Origin: Knufia peltigerae
Lineage: Eukaryota > Ascomycota > Eurotiomycetes > Chaetothyriales > Trichomeriaceae
Length of the DNA: 64,000 nt
NCBI GenBank assembly: GCA_030247855.1
Contig: JAPDRN010000034.1
Span: forward strand, 124,001-188,000
Direction: 5' to 3'
A model generated the notes under the pieces. The model saw only the letters and a program-made list of their open reading frames with translations. It was not told where the DNA came from and did no database searches. Of this stretch, positions 55,089 to 64,000 are shown in pieces (position 1 is the stretch's first letter; the number at the start of each line of letters is the position of its first letter). A program made the translations under genes and the position numbers.

Positions 55089-55478
55089 ATGTCACAAGCA
55101 CATCCATTTTTCCACAACACGAGTCTCGCCTTGAGCGTTTTCCCTCTCCTCTTCGGGGTCAATGCCATGTTCCGACCCACCGCTCATTTGCAGGCACTCG
55201 GGTTTCCTCTACACGACGAACCCACGGCGAAAAAGTTGAATCTCGCGCTGATGAGGATCTGGAGTGTTCGAAACTTGTCCGTCGGGTTTCTGTTGGCTTT
55301 GATCTGGAACACCGGGGATGAGAGATTGATGGCGAAAGGTCTCGGTGCCGGAGTGGCCATGTCCCTCACCGACGGGTTCGTGAGTAGGTTGTTGACGGGA
55401 GGTGGTGAGACTCAACATTGGATTTTCCCACCCGTGGTGGCGGTCGTCATGGCAGGGCTGTACGGTTGGTTTGATTGA
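55089..55478 (+). CDS. Small four-helix membrane protein, DUF4267-like
   Basis: The ATG at 55089 (context ACAAAATG) gives 129 residues; the frame is open upstream but that part is A-rich leader. Four apolar segments are visible: ALSVFPLLFGVNAMF, a helix around IWSVRNLSVGFLLALIW, LGAGVAMSLTDGFVSRL and WIFPPVVAVVMAGLYGW. The RNLSVG and DGF motifs match the short fungal/bacterial DUF4267 family of integral membrane proteins, of similar length. No enzymatic role is known. It stands alone between the Rho GEF and a convergent regulator gene. Confidence 0.75.
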   Translation: MSQAHPFFHNTSLALSVFPLLFGVNAMFRPTAHLQALGFPLHDEPTAKKLNLALMRIWSVRNLSVGFLLALIWNTGDERLMAKGLGAGVAMSLTDGFVSRLLTGGGETQHWIFPPVVAVVMAGLYGWFD

Positions 55479-56063
55479 GAAGGCGGGGAGGGGGGGGGAA
55501 GGTACGAAACACAAAGATATGGGAGAGTACGAGGCAGTAGGTGGTTTGTCCTTGTTGTGATACCGGGGGGGTTTGAACGGAATATGGATGAATCGAGGAA
55601 GATATCAAAGATGGAGACTTGGGTCAAATGAATTCCGTGGAGGATGAATCACCTCCGGGTCGGGACATTGTGATGGAATAATGGTAATATATATAGTCTT
55701 CAATATCTCAAATATCTCTCTTTCGTCCGTATGCCAGCCTCAGACTTTTACATCATCTCGAAGAGTCTACTGTTTAGAAAGAAAACAAAGCACTTACGAA
55801 GACTCGACGCATGATCGACGATGAAGACTAAACAGTGAAGACAAGTACACCTTCTCGCTGCTCCCGGTGAGTGTTCATCCGACTTTGATGAAGCTGCAAT
55901 CTGTCGGCTTGACATCATCTTCCCCAAGCTATAACAAGGACACCGTGCCTCTTATAACCCACCAAAACCTCTCGCGAACCTTGCCCCGTGCTACCGAGCA
56001 CAAGACAATTTGGGTCGCATCATTCAAGGTCACAGCCTTGCCGCAAGCACCTTCATCTCACGG
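55479..56063. other. Convergent 3' spacer
   Basis: Lies between the ends of the DUF4267-like gene (+) and the C2H2 regulator (-). It starts with a G-rich run (about 55489-55499). No gene seen. Confidence 0.5.
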
Positions 56064-58598
56064 CTACTTCAGCAGCTCGGCATACGCTTCTAGGCTCTGA
56101 CCAATCAAGTCCACAACGCCCCAACCGGTGTTACCCTTGAACGTCCTCGCCCAGATCCGAGCAATTCTGCTTCCCAACTGTTCCATTCTGGTTGCATAGT
56201 CTCCCGACTCCAACGTTGACCCGCAGCCATGGTCTCTGTCGCGTACTGGCACCGATTCAGGCTGTGAGACCGGGAGTGGGCCGACATTCGTCTCTTCTAC
56301 CATTTTCTCGATCCACAAAAAAATTAATTGCTCATGTTTCGACATCTTGAGCGACCCACTTGTAGCTGAAGCCCTTCCAAGAGCAAGGAGCCACCTGCTC
56401 AATAGAAAGGCATACTCCAGACTGACGAGAGAGTGCTGAATGCTCCAGTAAAACGAATGACTGCGCGCGACAAAATCAATGCCCAGCCGCACCGGGATAG
56501 ATAGAGCATGGGCGGCGTGAAGCAAGGGTTTCACGAGTCCCGGACCGCGCTCGAGCGGCGGGGACGATGCTAGAGATTGAGAAATCACGGCCGGGTCCTG
56601 CGAGATGAGAGCTCGACGTGGACCGATGTTGAGATACATGTGAATGTATGCCTGGCCCAAGAGCGCCGCAGAGGTGAAGGCGATGGGCCCGGCCGGATTG
56701 CGTGGGTTTGTGCTAGATTCTGGTGTCTGTTTCCAGCGGAGTTTCCAAGCGTGGAGCGCGTCCTCGAGCACGCAAAGATCCTCGGCTCGAAGGCTCACGC
56801 TCAGGCATTCGCTCTGGTTTTGATGTTGACCATCTCGCAAAGGCGGGTACAGACACAGCTGACGAGCAAAGTATATGTGTTGAAAAATACCGTGGAGAAG
56901 GACGTGATTCCCCATTGGCGTCGACGCATAGAGGTCACCTGGGAGAGAAGGGGGACGGGTAAAAAGGAGGGCAAAAGAGGTTTGAAACGGCATGCCCGAT
57001 GCCTCCCCAGAGCTGAATGCCCGTTCATACTCAAAGCGCCATTCATCTGCGCTGGACGCCTTCCAGAGAGCGGTATTGCATGGCAAGTTGAGTTTCAGCT
57101 CGGCGTTCTTGATCAAGGAAGCTCGGTTATACATGATCGAGTGGAGGTTTAAAATGGTGAATGCCGCGAGCTTTGTTCGACGATCGCGCTCTTGCCTCAC
57201 CCATCGGCGCCAATTGACTTCATTCGAGTCGCTTGTCATGGCGAAAGTGGTCTGGTCGTCTTCGGCCAGACCATGGTCGCGGATCATGTATGCCAAGACT
57301 CCTTGTAGTGACAATAGCTCCTGGAGAATATCCTGATTCTTTCCCCATGTGGCAAATATAGTGAGCAGGAGGAGAGTCTGAATCCTCTCCATCAGTTCGT
57401 CTCCTCCGCGATCCTCAAGCCCCATCGACCGGCCTTGTTTGGTTGAAAACGACAAAGGAAAACACCCGCAACGGTCCAGATCGCGGGTTAAAAGCGCTCG
57501 CACCGCGTAGAAGAAATCAAACCCCCGCTCTTCTTCGAAGCGATACTGCGCACCACATGCAGCCAGCGCAAGAATGAGTGCTGGATGGCAGCGGTCTATG
57601 GATGTGGTGGGTACATGGATGAAGGGGTGGTGTTCATTCAGGCCGTCGATGAAACCGTCGAGCGACCGTGCGAGAGCCCACCTGGATGGGGGGAGGAACT
57701 TACATGGCAATTCGTCTTTCAAGCCCTCGAGCTTTTTGACAAATGTTTGGTATTCCTGCTTTCCAATACTAGCAATTGATGGCGTAGGTACGACAGGTGC
57801 TTGAATCGGTCCCATATAGTCGCGGTCATCGGAGTCTCGAGACTGGGGCTGAAGTGAAGGCAGGCGAGACCCGAAGGTCGAGTAGGGGACGTCATCATTG
57901 TGTACGCGTGGACTCTGACAAGACAACACTTGGCTGCTACCTGGTTGCAAATTGGAGTTGAGGACGGATGTGGAAGACTCAAGTGTGACGGAGAAAGATG
58001 GAGCCTGAGAGAAGAGCTCTGGTTCCCAGCTTGGACTGAGCCCGATGCTGTCTAGGAAAAGGTTGAAATCTTGCATGGGATCTGTCAAAGCAAATCGCAG
58101 CATGTCATCGTTGTCCAAGTCCACGGTAGTGGTCACTTCACTGGGGCCATTCAAGGGGACTGTAGCACTGTCTTGCTCTTGTTGAGACTCGATCGATGGG
58201 TGTTCAATGCGAGCTGTGTCCTCGGGTTCATTCAAAGGATCTGCATCGAAGGTGCTCCAGGTCCGATCTACAGTCTGTGACGACGAGATGGCATTGAATA
58301 TGGCCGTCGTGGGAGTAGACTGTCGTCTGTGCAAGCCACCCTGGTCGTCACTCGCTTCATTTCTTTGATTCGATGGATGAATCAGTCGGCTATGGCGGAC
58401 CAATAGATCGCGTCTGCCAAACGATTTGGAGCAAACGGAGCAACCGTACGGCTTCTCCTGTGTATGCGTCCGAAGGTGTCGCTGAAGATGCTCGGCACGA
58501 GAAAATGATCGTTGGCAGTATTGACAATCCGGCGGTGCCCGGCGCCGGGCCTTACGTTTCGCGTGTGGCTGCTGTGGTGATATTGGTGGCTCTTGCAT
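56064..58598 (-). CDS. C2H2 zinc-finger regulator with fungal transcription factor domain
   Basis: 844 residues from ATG 58598, intronless. Two adjacent C2H2 fingers at about 25-75: CQYCQRSFSRAEHLQRHLRTH and CSVCSKSFGRRDLLVRHSR, preceded by a basic KRKARRRA patch that may be a nuclear signal. The linker THTQEKPY is the classic TGEKP type. The fungal regulatory domain (Fungal_trans) spans about 310-620, with HPFIHVPT, LALAACGAQYRFEE, LLLLTIFATWGKN and the WRRWVRQERDRRTKLAAFTI region typical of it. Acidic Ser/Asp-rich sequence between them (about 150-240) may activate transcription. It is adjacent to the P450 and transporter genes on the same strand and may control them. Confidence 0.9.
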   Translation of the reverse strand: MQEPPISPQQPHAKRKARRRAPPDCQYCQRSFSRAEHLQRHLRTHTQEKPYGCSVCSKSFGRRDLLVRHSRLIHPSNQRNEASDDQGGLHRRQSTPTTAIFNAISSSQTVDRTWSTFDADPLNEPEDTARIEHPSIESQQEQDSATVPLNGPSEVTTTVDLDNDDMLRFALTDPMQDFNLFLDSIGLSPSWEPELFSQAPSFSVTLESSTSVLNSNLQPGSSQVLSCQSPRVHNDDVPYSTFGSRLPSLQPQSRDSDDRDYMGPIQAPVVPTPSIASIGKQEYQTFVKKLEGLKDELPCKFLPPSRWALARSLDGFIDGLNEHHPFIHVPTTSIDRCHPALILALAACGAQYRFEEERGFDFFYAVRALLTRDLDRCGCFPLSFSTKQGRSMGLEDRGGDELMERIQTLLLLTIFATWGKNQDILQELLSLQGVLAYMIRDHGLAEDDQTTFAMTSDSNEVNWRRWVRQERDRRTKLAAFTILNLHSIMYNRASLIKNAELKLNLPCNTALWKASSADEWRFEYERAFSSGEASGMPFQTSFALLFTRPPSLPGDLYASTPMGNHVLLHGIFQHIYFARQLCLYPPLRDGQHQNQSECLSVSLRAEDLCVLEDALHAWKLRWKQTPESSTNPRNPAGPIAFTSAALLGQAYIHMYLNIGPRRALISQDPAVISQSLASSPPLERGPGLVKPLLHAAHALSIPVRLGIDFVARSHSFYWSIQHSLVSLEYAFLLSRWLLALGRASATSGSLKMSKHEQLIFLWIEKMVEETNVGPLPVSQPESVPVRDRDHGCGSTLESGDYATRMEQLGSRIARIWARTFKGNTGWGVVDLIGQSLEAYAELLK

Positions 58599-58988
58599 CG
58601 AGACCGCGTACTATGCTGGATGACCGAAGTGGGGAATGCTTCTGGCCAGAGAGTCAATGTCCACTCTGAGGCGGAGACACACCAGAAGACGACTTGGGTA
58701 GACGAGTAGTTCGAAAGATCATGTGAAGTAAAAAGATCTCAATTTAGGGGATCACGTTATGGAAATACTAGCAGTAGGGACCGACTATCATCAAGAAGAG
58801 GGACAAAAGTGAACACAACTGCCCCCGCATACAGTGTATGAATGCCCCCTCACAGCAGTATTTGACCCCGCATCTTGGCAAGGCTCAGAAATAGGGAGGC
58901 GGCTCCATCGTTCTCTCTCTGTCTCCAACCTCGGATATCACGGTTCCTCAATCATGCATAACCCTGTATAAGCCGACCGACCTCGTCA
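58599..58988. other. Promoter of the C2H2 regulator
   Basis: About 390 bases between the P450 stop and the regulator start, both on the minus strand. Nothing specific was recognised. Confidence 0.45.
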
Positions 58989-60824
58989 TTATTGGCTGCT
59001 CAGAATCTTGTCTAGAGCAAGCGGATCGCGGGGTACAAATCTCACTTTGTACGCAGGTGGTCGTGCCGCGAATTGGTCAGGCTCGATCGAGTCCTGAAAG
59101 GTGGGCGGAGCCGTCAGTCTTCAGAATAGGATCAATGCTTCAGACACAACACTCACCTGCAGAGGGTCAACTCTCCATTTGTTGTCGGCCACGTCCTTGC
59201 TGAGTTCGATCTTGAAAGACCAGATCAGACGTAACAGCATGATGTATAGCTGACGACTGGCCAACTGATTGCCTGCGCACATCCGTGTACCTAGATTCAA
59301 GTAGTATCAGCCCGCGAGTATTGAAAGGTAATGGACCTGCATTGCTTACCCATGCCAAATGCGGCGTGGTCAAGACGCAAGTCTGTCTCTGCTCCCTCCA
59401 TCCAGCGCTCTGGGCGGTACTGGTTGACATCAGGCCCGAAGAACGACTCATCTACAGGCGATTCAGTCACTGTTCAGTTGCCGGAGAGATGGGGCGGTGT
59501 TTTATCCTCACTTACCACGATTGCAACCCCAGGAGTTGAGGAAAACGGTGGTTCCCTGAGGTATAAAAATATCTCCGTATTGGATGTCCCTCAGCGCACT
59601 TCGTGGCAATGAGAGACGAAGGACGGAGAAGAAGCGCAAGCTCTCCTTCACCATGGCAGAGAGGTACGGTACTTTTTCTTCCCGGCCGTCTCCCCAGTCA
59701 CCCGCGTCGTACACCTCTTGAATCTTGGCGTATGCAGTGTCTTGGATGTCCCCACGGCGGGCCAGTGTGCCGATGGTCCAGATCAGGGTGTTGGCAAGGG
59801 TATCAATGCCTCCCGAGACCATGGACATATTGATCGACATCAACTCAACTTCGGTGAACTTGTGGTCCGGATCTCGCAGGACATTTCCTTGAATGCAAGG
59901 TTTGTCGGTCCCGAGCTTCATCTGCTGCTTGTGCTCGTCACTGAATCGGTTCAGGTACGCCAGTCGCCTGATATTTGTGTTTTTCGCGTGAGCGGACTTC
60001 GCATTGACGGGATTCCATCTGAGCAATGGCACATAGTCCTGGAGAGCCCCGACCACCGATCGGAAACCTGACACTTGTTCCTCAACATCCAGGAGTTCCT
60101 CAAATAGACCCTCTTTCCGAGGCAACCTGCGGCCATAGTTCACCGTCATTGTCAGGTCGAGGATGGTGTGGAGGACCAGTAGCTTGGGATCGATCGCACT
60201 CTGGCCCGATGCGCCGTGTTTAAGAAGCTCAGAGATCCAATCACGCGAGGTCTCGTCGATAAGCGGAGTGTACGCCGTCACAGCGGACCGGTTCATGGCA
60301 CTTGCGGCGGCTTTACGACGTCTCTTGGTGGAATCACTCCTGTTGTACGCATGGATCAGTAAATGCCTCCTTCTTAGACGGGAGATGGAAGAAGAGTAGA
60401 TGTATTACCAAGGAGTTGTCCCAATAGTGGAAGCGAGACGAGATAGCTGGCTGTGAAAAGTGTAGAATCGAGGCCGGTCAATCAAAGCGCCTCCCTGGCC
60501 GACAAAGACATCTTTGGCCGCCTGCATGGAGGTAAAGACGACAATCGGCATGTTGCCAAACATGATCTGATAGACTCCTCCATACTTTTCACCCCATTTC
60601 CGGAGCTGCTCGGCCGGGTCAGGGTAGACCTGGTGAAGGTTGCCTACTATAGGCAGTCCTGTCGGGCCTTTGATGGGCAATCTGGCTCGAACCCGATTCA
60701 CCTCGCTGACCAAAAGGTACGTCCCAAAGAGTACTACCAAAGTTACGGCGAGACTTTGGACCAGATCCCAGGGGGCGGCCCTGAGGTTGAGTGGCAGGTT
60801 CAGCGAATGCAATTCGGAATCCAT
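58989..60824 (-). CDS. Cytochrome P450, CYP504-like (phenylacetate hydroxylase type)
   Basis: Five exons: 60409-60824, 59516-60339, 59350-59451, 59157-59290 and 58989-59093; introns of 69, 64, 59 and 63 nt, all GT-AG and in phase, giving 526 residues. An N-terminal membrane anchor (LVQSLAVTLVVLFGTYLLV) is followed by the Pro-rich hinge KGPTGLPIVGNLHQVYP. I-helix: SGGIDTLANT. ExxR: KESLRF. PERF-type: YRPERW. Heme ligand: FGMGTRMCAG, which exists only after joining exons 3 and 4. The RPRFYTFHSQLS ... TIGTTPWSDSTKRRRKAA region strongly resembles CYP504 phenylacetate 2-hydroxylases, which start homogentisate-route phenylacetate breakdown. An AT-rich TATATAAAT element lies about 90 bases upstream. 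Substrate is inferred from likeness only. Confidence 0.88.
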
Positions 60825-61633
60825 CGGGGCTAAAATTCAGGCGAGTGACTATGTCAAGAAATATTGCTTGGTCTTTTAGGATACAGATGTCCTCGAAGTA
60901 AATGTGCTGACAATATATAAATGTGTGTGGTTGTGCATATATATCTCTCTGCCAATTCACGAGGCATTCTCTCCACTTCTCTCATCCCGAGGGTTCTCTC
61001 CTCACCTGAATATGCGAAGCCATAGGAGTGATATCATTCTCACATCCATACTGACTGATGATACTGACCCCTCGAGGCGATCTTTGGAGTATCTCTCTGC
61101 CGCCACATTGTGTCGCCACATGCCTGGATACCACTTCGGCCTCCAAACGTGTGGGATTCTTGGAGACCACACATTCCGACTGTGAGCCAGTGGGGCAATC
61201 TTGGTCAAATGTAGAGTAAACATAGATGAGGAGAGAATGCTATGTGACATCTGTCTTAAGGGAAAATACCCCCAGATGAATGCGGACACGGGTAGTATAT
61301 GTGAAGATATCGTCTGCAGGTAACTCTACTAAGTGCCTACTAGGCTACCCGGGCCTGGACGATCGGTTCAGATACGCCGAGACTATTTACTATGGTCCAA
61401 ACAAGGAAATAAAGTATCTGAATCTCTTCATTACTATCGTTGTCGTTCGAGGCAACGACAAAAGAATTGGAGTAAAAACTCATTTCATTCAGGTATCCAG
61501 GTGCTCACAGTGACTCTCACTCGACCTAGAGCATACTTTCCTTCGATTCGTTTCCGAGCATAGCTTTTTGAATTGATTGGCGACGAAGAACAACACTCCT
61601 TCAGAGATTTCCATAGCTATACTCAAGCCAGAT
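60825..61633. other. P450 promoter and transporter 3' flank
   Basis: Contains a TATATAAAT element at about 60915-60924. No gene recognised between the transporter end and the P450 start; both are minus strand. Confidence 0.45.
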
Positions 61634-63436
61634 TCATAGCGTATAGATAAAGTCAGGTCTATTGTCACCGGCAACCCATATCTCGTCAGCCGACTTTCCC
61701 TCGTGCATTTGATCTCGCTTCCCCGAGAGTCTCTTGCCATTTTCGACTCGCAGCGCGATGTGCATGGCCAGACTTCCACAGAACAAAAACAGCGTCAACG
61801 CCGCGAGGACGGTTCCGTGACCGGTCCAATATCGCGGCTTCTGACTCTTCACATAAATGTTGGAGCTGACAATCCCGTTGATGTTACCACAGCCGACGAC
61901 AATACCGATCACGACACCTCGCTTGTAGATCCCCTCGATGTTGTTGGAAACCCACGCCGTAGTGTTGGGGATTGTCGGATAGATGCCCATGGCCGCAAGA
62001 AAGGTACCTGCGTACTGAACGCGGGGGTTTGGCGTCGCCAACAGCAATACAAATCCGGTCATGCCGAGTAGCGCTGTGCCCATGTTGCAGTATCCACGGC
62101 ATCGAGTTCTATCGGCAAGCCAACCTATGAAGACTGTGACAGCTGCAGCACACGCATAGGGTGGCACCGAGAGAAGCTGAGCGTGTGTTCCGGCATAGCC
62201 CATGCCTGCCAGTATCGTGGGAAGGAACAAGGAAAAGGCGTAGAGGGCGATCTCTGCTCCTACGAGAACGAAACCGAAGCCCCACGTCTTCCAGTCCTTG
62301 AAGGCAGCAATGATATGTCGCTTGTCATATGCTTCCGCTGTTGAACTTTGTTTGTCTTTGGTCAGACGCCGGCGAAGACGGATTCGGTCGTCTTCTGAGA
62401 GAAATCTCGCCGTGTCTGGCCAGTTGGGAACCATCCACCAACATGAGGCGCCGACAACGATGGTTGCCAGCCCTTCGAGGATGAATATCCATGCCCAGCC
62501 TGGCTTGTCACCAATGCCCGCCATTTGAGATATAGCTGCGGCGAGTAAACCACCAAATGACCCAGCAAGGGCGGCCATGGAGAAGAATACTGCAACTCGA
62601 ATCCCGAGCTCGTCTCGTCGATACCAGAAGGACATGTAATAAGCAGCACCTACACAGTGTCAGGCGACGGAATAGTCAAGATTGATTGCGGTGGGAGAAT
62701 TACCTGGAAAAAGACCGGCCTCTGCGAGGCCGAGGAAAAATCGTGCGACGACTAGTCCGGCAAAATTCGTGACAAGACCCATCATCGTCATGATAAAACC
62801 TGAATGCTTGTGTCAATTTCCCGTCGATAGAACAAGAGACATCTCGAGGCCTTAAGGACTACACTGGAGACATATGGAAGCCATGGGTGATGGCCAAGGG
62901 TGATGGCCAAAGCATAACTTACCCCAGAGAACCATGACAAGCATAAAGAACACTCGTGGAGTCAAACGCTTCAGGAAGACATTGGTCACGGCTTCTGCTA
63001 TGGCATAGCTAACCTGAGAAACAGGTTAGAACTGGCCTCCAATCTCGGTTGTATGGACAGTGCATCCTTACAAAGAAGACGCTCAAAGCAGCATTGTAGT
63101 CTTCGCCCTTCATGCCGAGATCATCCTCGAGGCCTGCGAGTCGCGCATTTCCAATGTTGGTCCGATCAAGGAAAGAAAGCAGGTAAAGAAACGAAAGCCA
63201 CGGGATGAGGCGAAAGTCAACCTTCCTCACCAGCTTACGGTCCTAAATGAAACAAATCGTCAGGATTGATTGATAGAGACACCCAAGCAGCAACTCACAA
63301 TGGCTCGTTTCTCCTCTTCGGTTTTGCCTTGGTCTGGGTCAGGCAAAGTATCGATATCTTCTGTCTGTTCCGTATGAATTCGGGATCCTTTTTCGTCCAA
63401 AGAAGTTTTGCCTTGAAGAGTCTGAACACCAGCCAT
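61634..63436 (-). CDS. MFS transporter, anion:cation symporter (Dal5/allantoate permease) family
   Basis: Five exons: 63299-63436, 63072-63242, 62923-63013, 62704-62799 and 61634-62649; introns of 56, 58, 123 and 54 nt, all GT-AG and phase-consistent, giving 503 residues. The ATG at 63436 (MAGVQTLQGKTSLDEKGSR) follows a non-ATG open stretch. The spliced protein reads RLIPWLSFLYLLSFLDRTNI then GNARLAGLEDDLGM, the hallmark TM1 region of the Dal5 family; GLAEAGLFPGAAYYMSFWY in TM4; and GWLADRTRCRGY as a second motif A. Twelve helices are expected. The family imports organic acids, vitamins and aromatic acids at the plasma membrane. It sits upstream of a CYP504-like P450 on the same strand, so uptake of an aromatic acid such as phenylacetate is a reasonable guess. 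Confidence 0.92.
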
Positions 63437-64000
63437 GGTGAAATGCAATTATGCTGAATCCTGGACAATCTATCGACCGTAGGAATAGAAAGTGAAGGAA
63501 GACCTTGAAAATAGCACAGACTGAGTAAGTGGCTTTTGCGGAGCCGTGGATCTCTTTAAATGCCATCTTTGACTACCCCAGGCTTTTCGAGGTTGTCTAC
63601 CAATTTCGTATTTGAGAGCGTGAGTGCCCCCACACTTTGAAGTGTCAATTCCGACTATAGAATATTTCGCGGGGTACACATGGGGCAGAAATATCTCGAG
63701 CAGAAACAGTCATTCTTCGGAGCGAGATTGAAGATCGTAAGGAAGAAGTCGACACAGCCTGAATGTAATTTGTGCCGCCACATGCCGCCACCTAGAATGG
63801 TGGAGATAAAATGGGGACAGGAAGATATCAGATCCGAACGCTGAAAGGGCTTACTTATGACAGGGGGTGTGAAGGAAGAATCAAACCTACGAGACTCTGC
63901 AGGTAAGGGTACAAGAGAAGATTGGTATCCTTGCTGACCTTTGGTCAGATTTAATCAACTCATGGCCAATTTGTCTTGTTACCAAGACGGACTGAAACAA
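63437..64000. other. Transporter promoter and window edge
   Basis: No gene is recognised. The region carries the upstream sequence of the Dal5-family gene and ends at the window boundary. Confidence 0.45.

Overview
This is nuclear DNA from a filamentous ascomycete (Pezizomycotina; I cannot fix class or genus). The evidence is two HET-domain genes, a NACHT-ankyrin NOD-like receptor, a Zn2Cys6 factor and a C2H2 factor with a fungal regulatory domain, a fungal Rho GEF, many short GT-AG introns (about 51-123 nt, mostly 51-69), long intergenic spacers and no bacterial operons. About twenty protein-coding genes can be supported. I resolved introns by eye from donor/acceptor sites and reading-frame continuity; the positions are given in each entry. 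No rRNA, tRNA, CRISPR or intact transposon was recognised.

Layout. 1-7.7 kb: a BTB-like gene (+), then a sparse region holding two small paralogous genes (-) for a cysteine-rich zinc-ribbon-like protein, with a decayed coding-like stretch between them. 7.7-11.1 kb: a large disordered basic protein (-). 11.1-15.8 kb: no recognisable gene. 15.8-18.7 kb: a small hydrophobic protein and a HET protein (-), possibly one gene. 19.3-22.9 kb: a secreted alpha/beta hydrolase (-) and a divergent Zn2Cys6 regulator (+). 23.5-25.2 kb: an F-box-like protein (+). 25.5-38.0 kb: three consecutive minus-strand genes, namely a HET protein with a large low-complexity insertion, a UDP-sterol-glucosyltransferase-like protein, and a hydrolase-NACHT-ankyrin receptor. 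39.8-44.2 kb: a type II membrane protein and an MFS transporter (-). 45.0-47.6 kb: a divergent pair of an FAD monooxygenase and a carboxymuconolactone-decarboxylase-family protein. 48.6-54.0 kb: a DEP-DH-PH-CNH Rho GEF (+). 55.1 kb: a small DUF4267-like membrane protein (+). 56.1-63.4 kb: a C2H2/fungal_trans regulator, a CYP504-like P450 and an allantoate-permease-family transporter, all minus.

Themes. Two HET genes, an NLR and a possible HET partner lie within 22 kb, which suggests an allorecognition or innate-immunity neighbourhood. Two small catabolic groups are also visible: monooxygenase with decarboxylase-family protein, and regulator with P450 and transporter; both hint at aromatic-acid use. 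The Rho GEF is the clearest core housekeeping gene, acting in Rho1 signalling and the cell wall. The least described items are the twin zinc-ribbon genes and the possible HET C-terminal membrane module.
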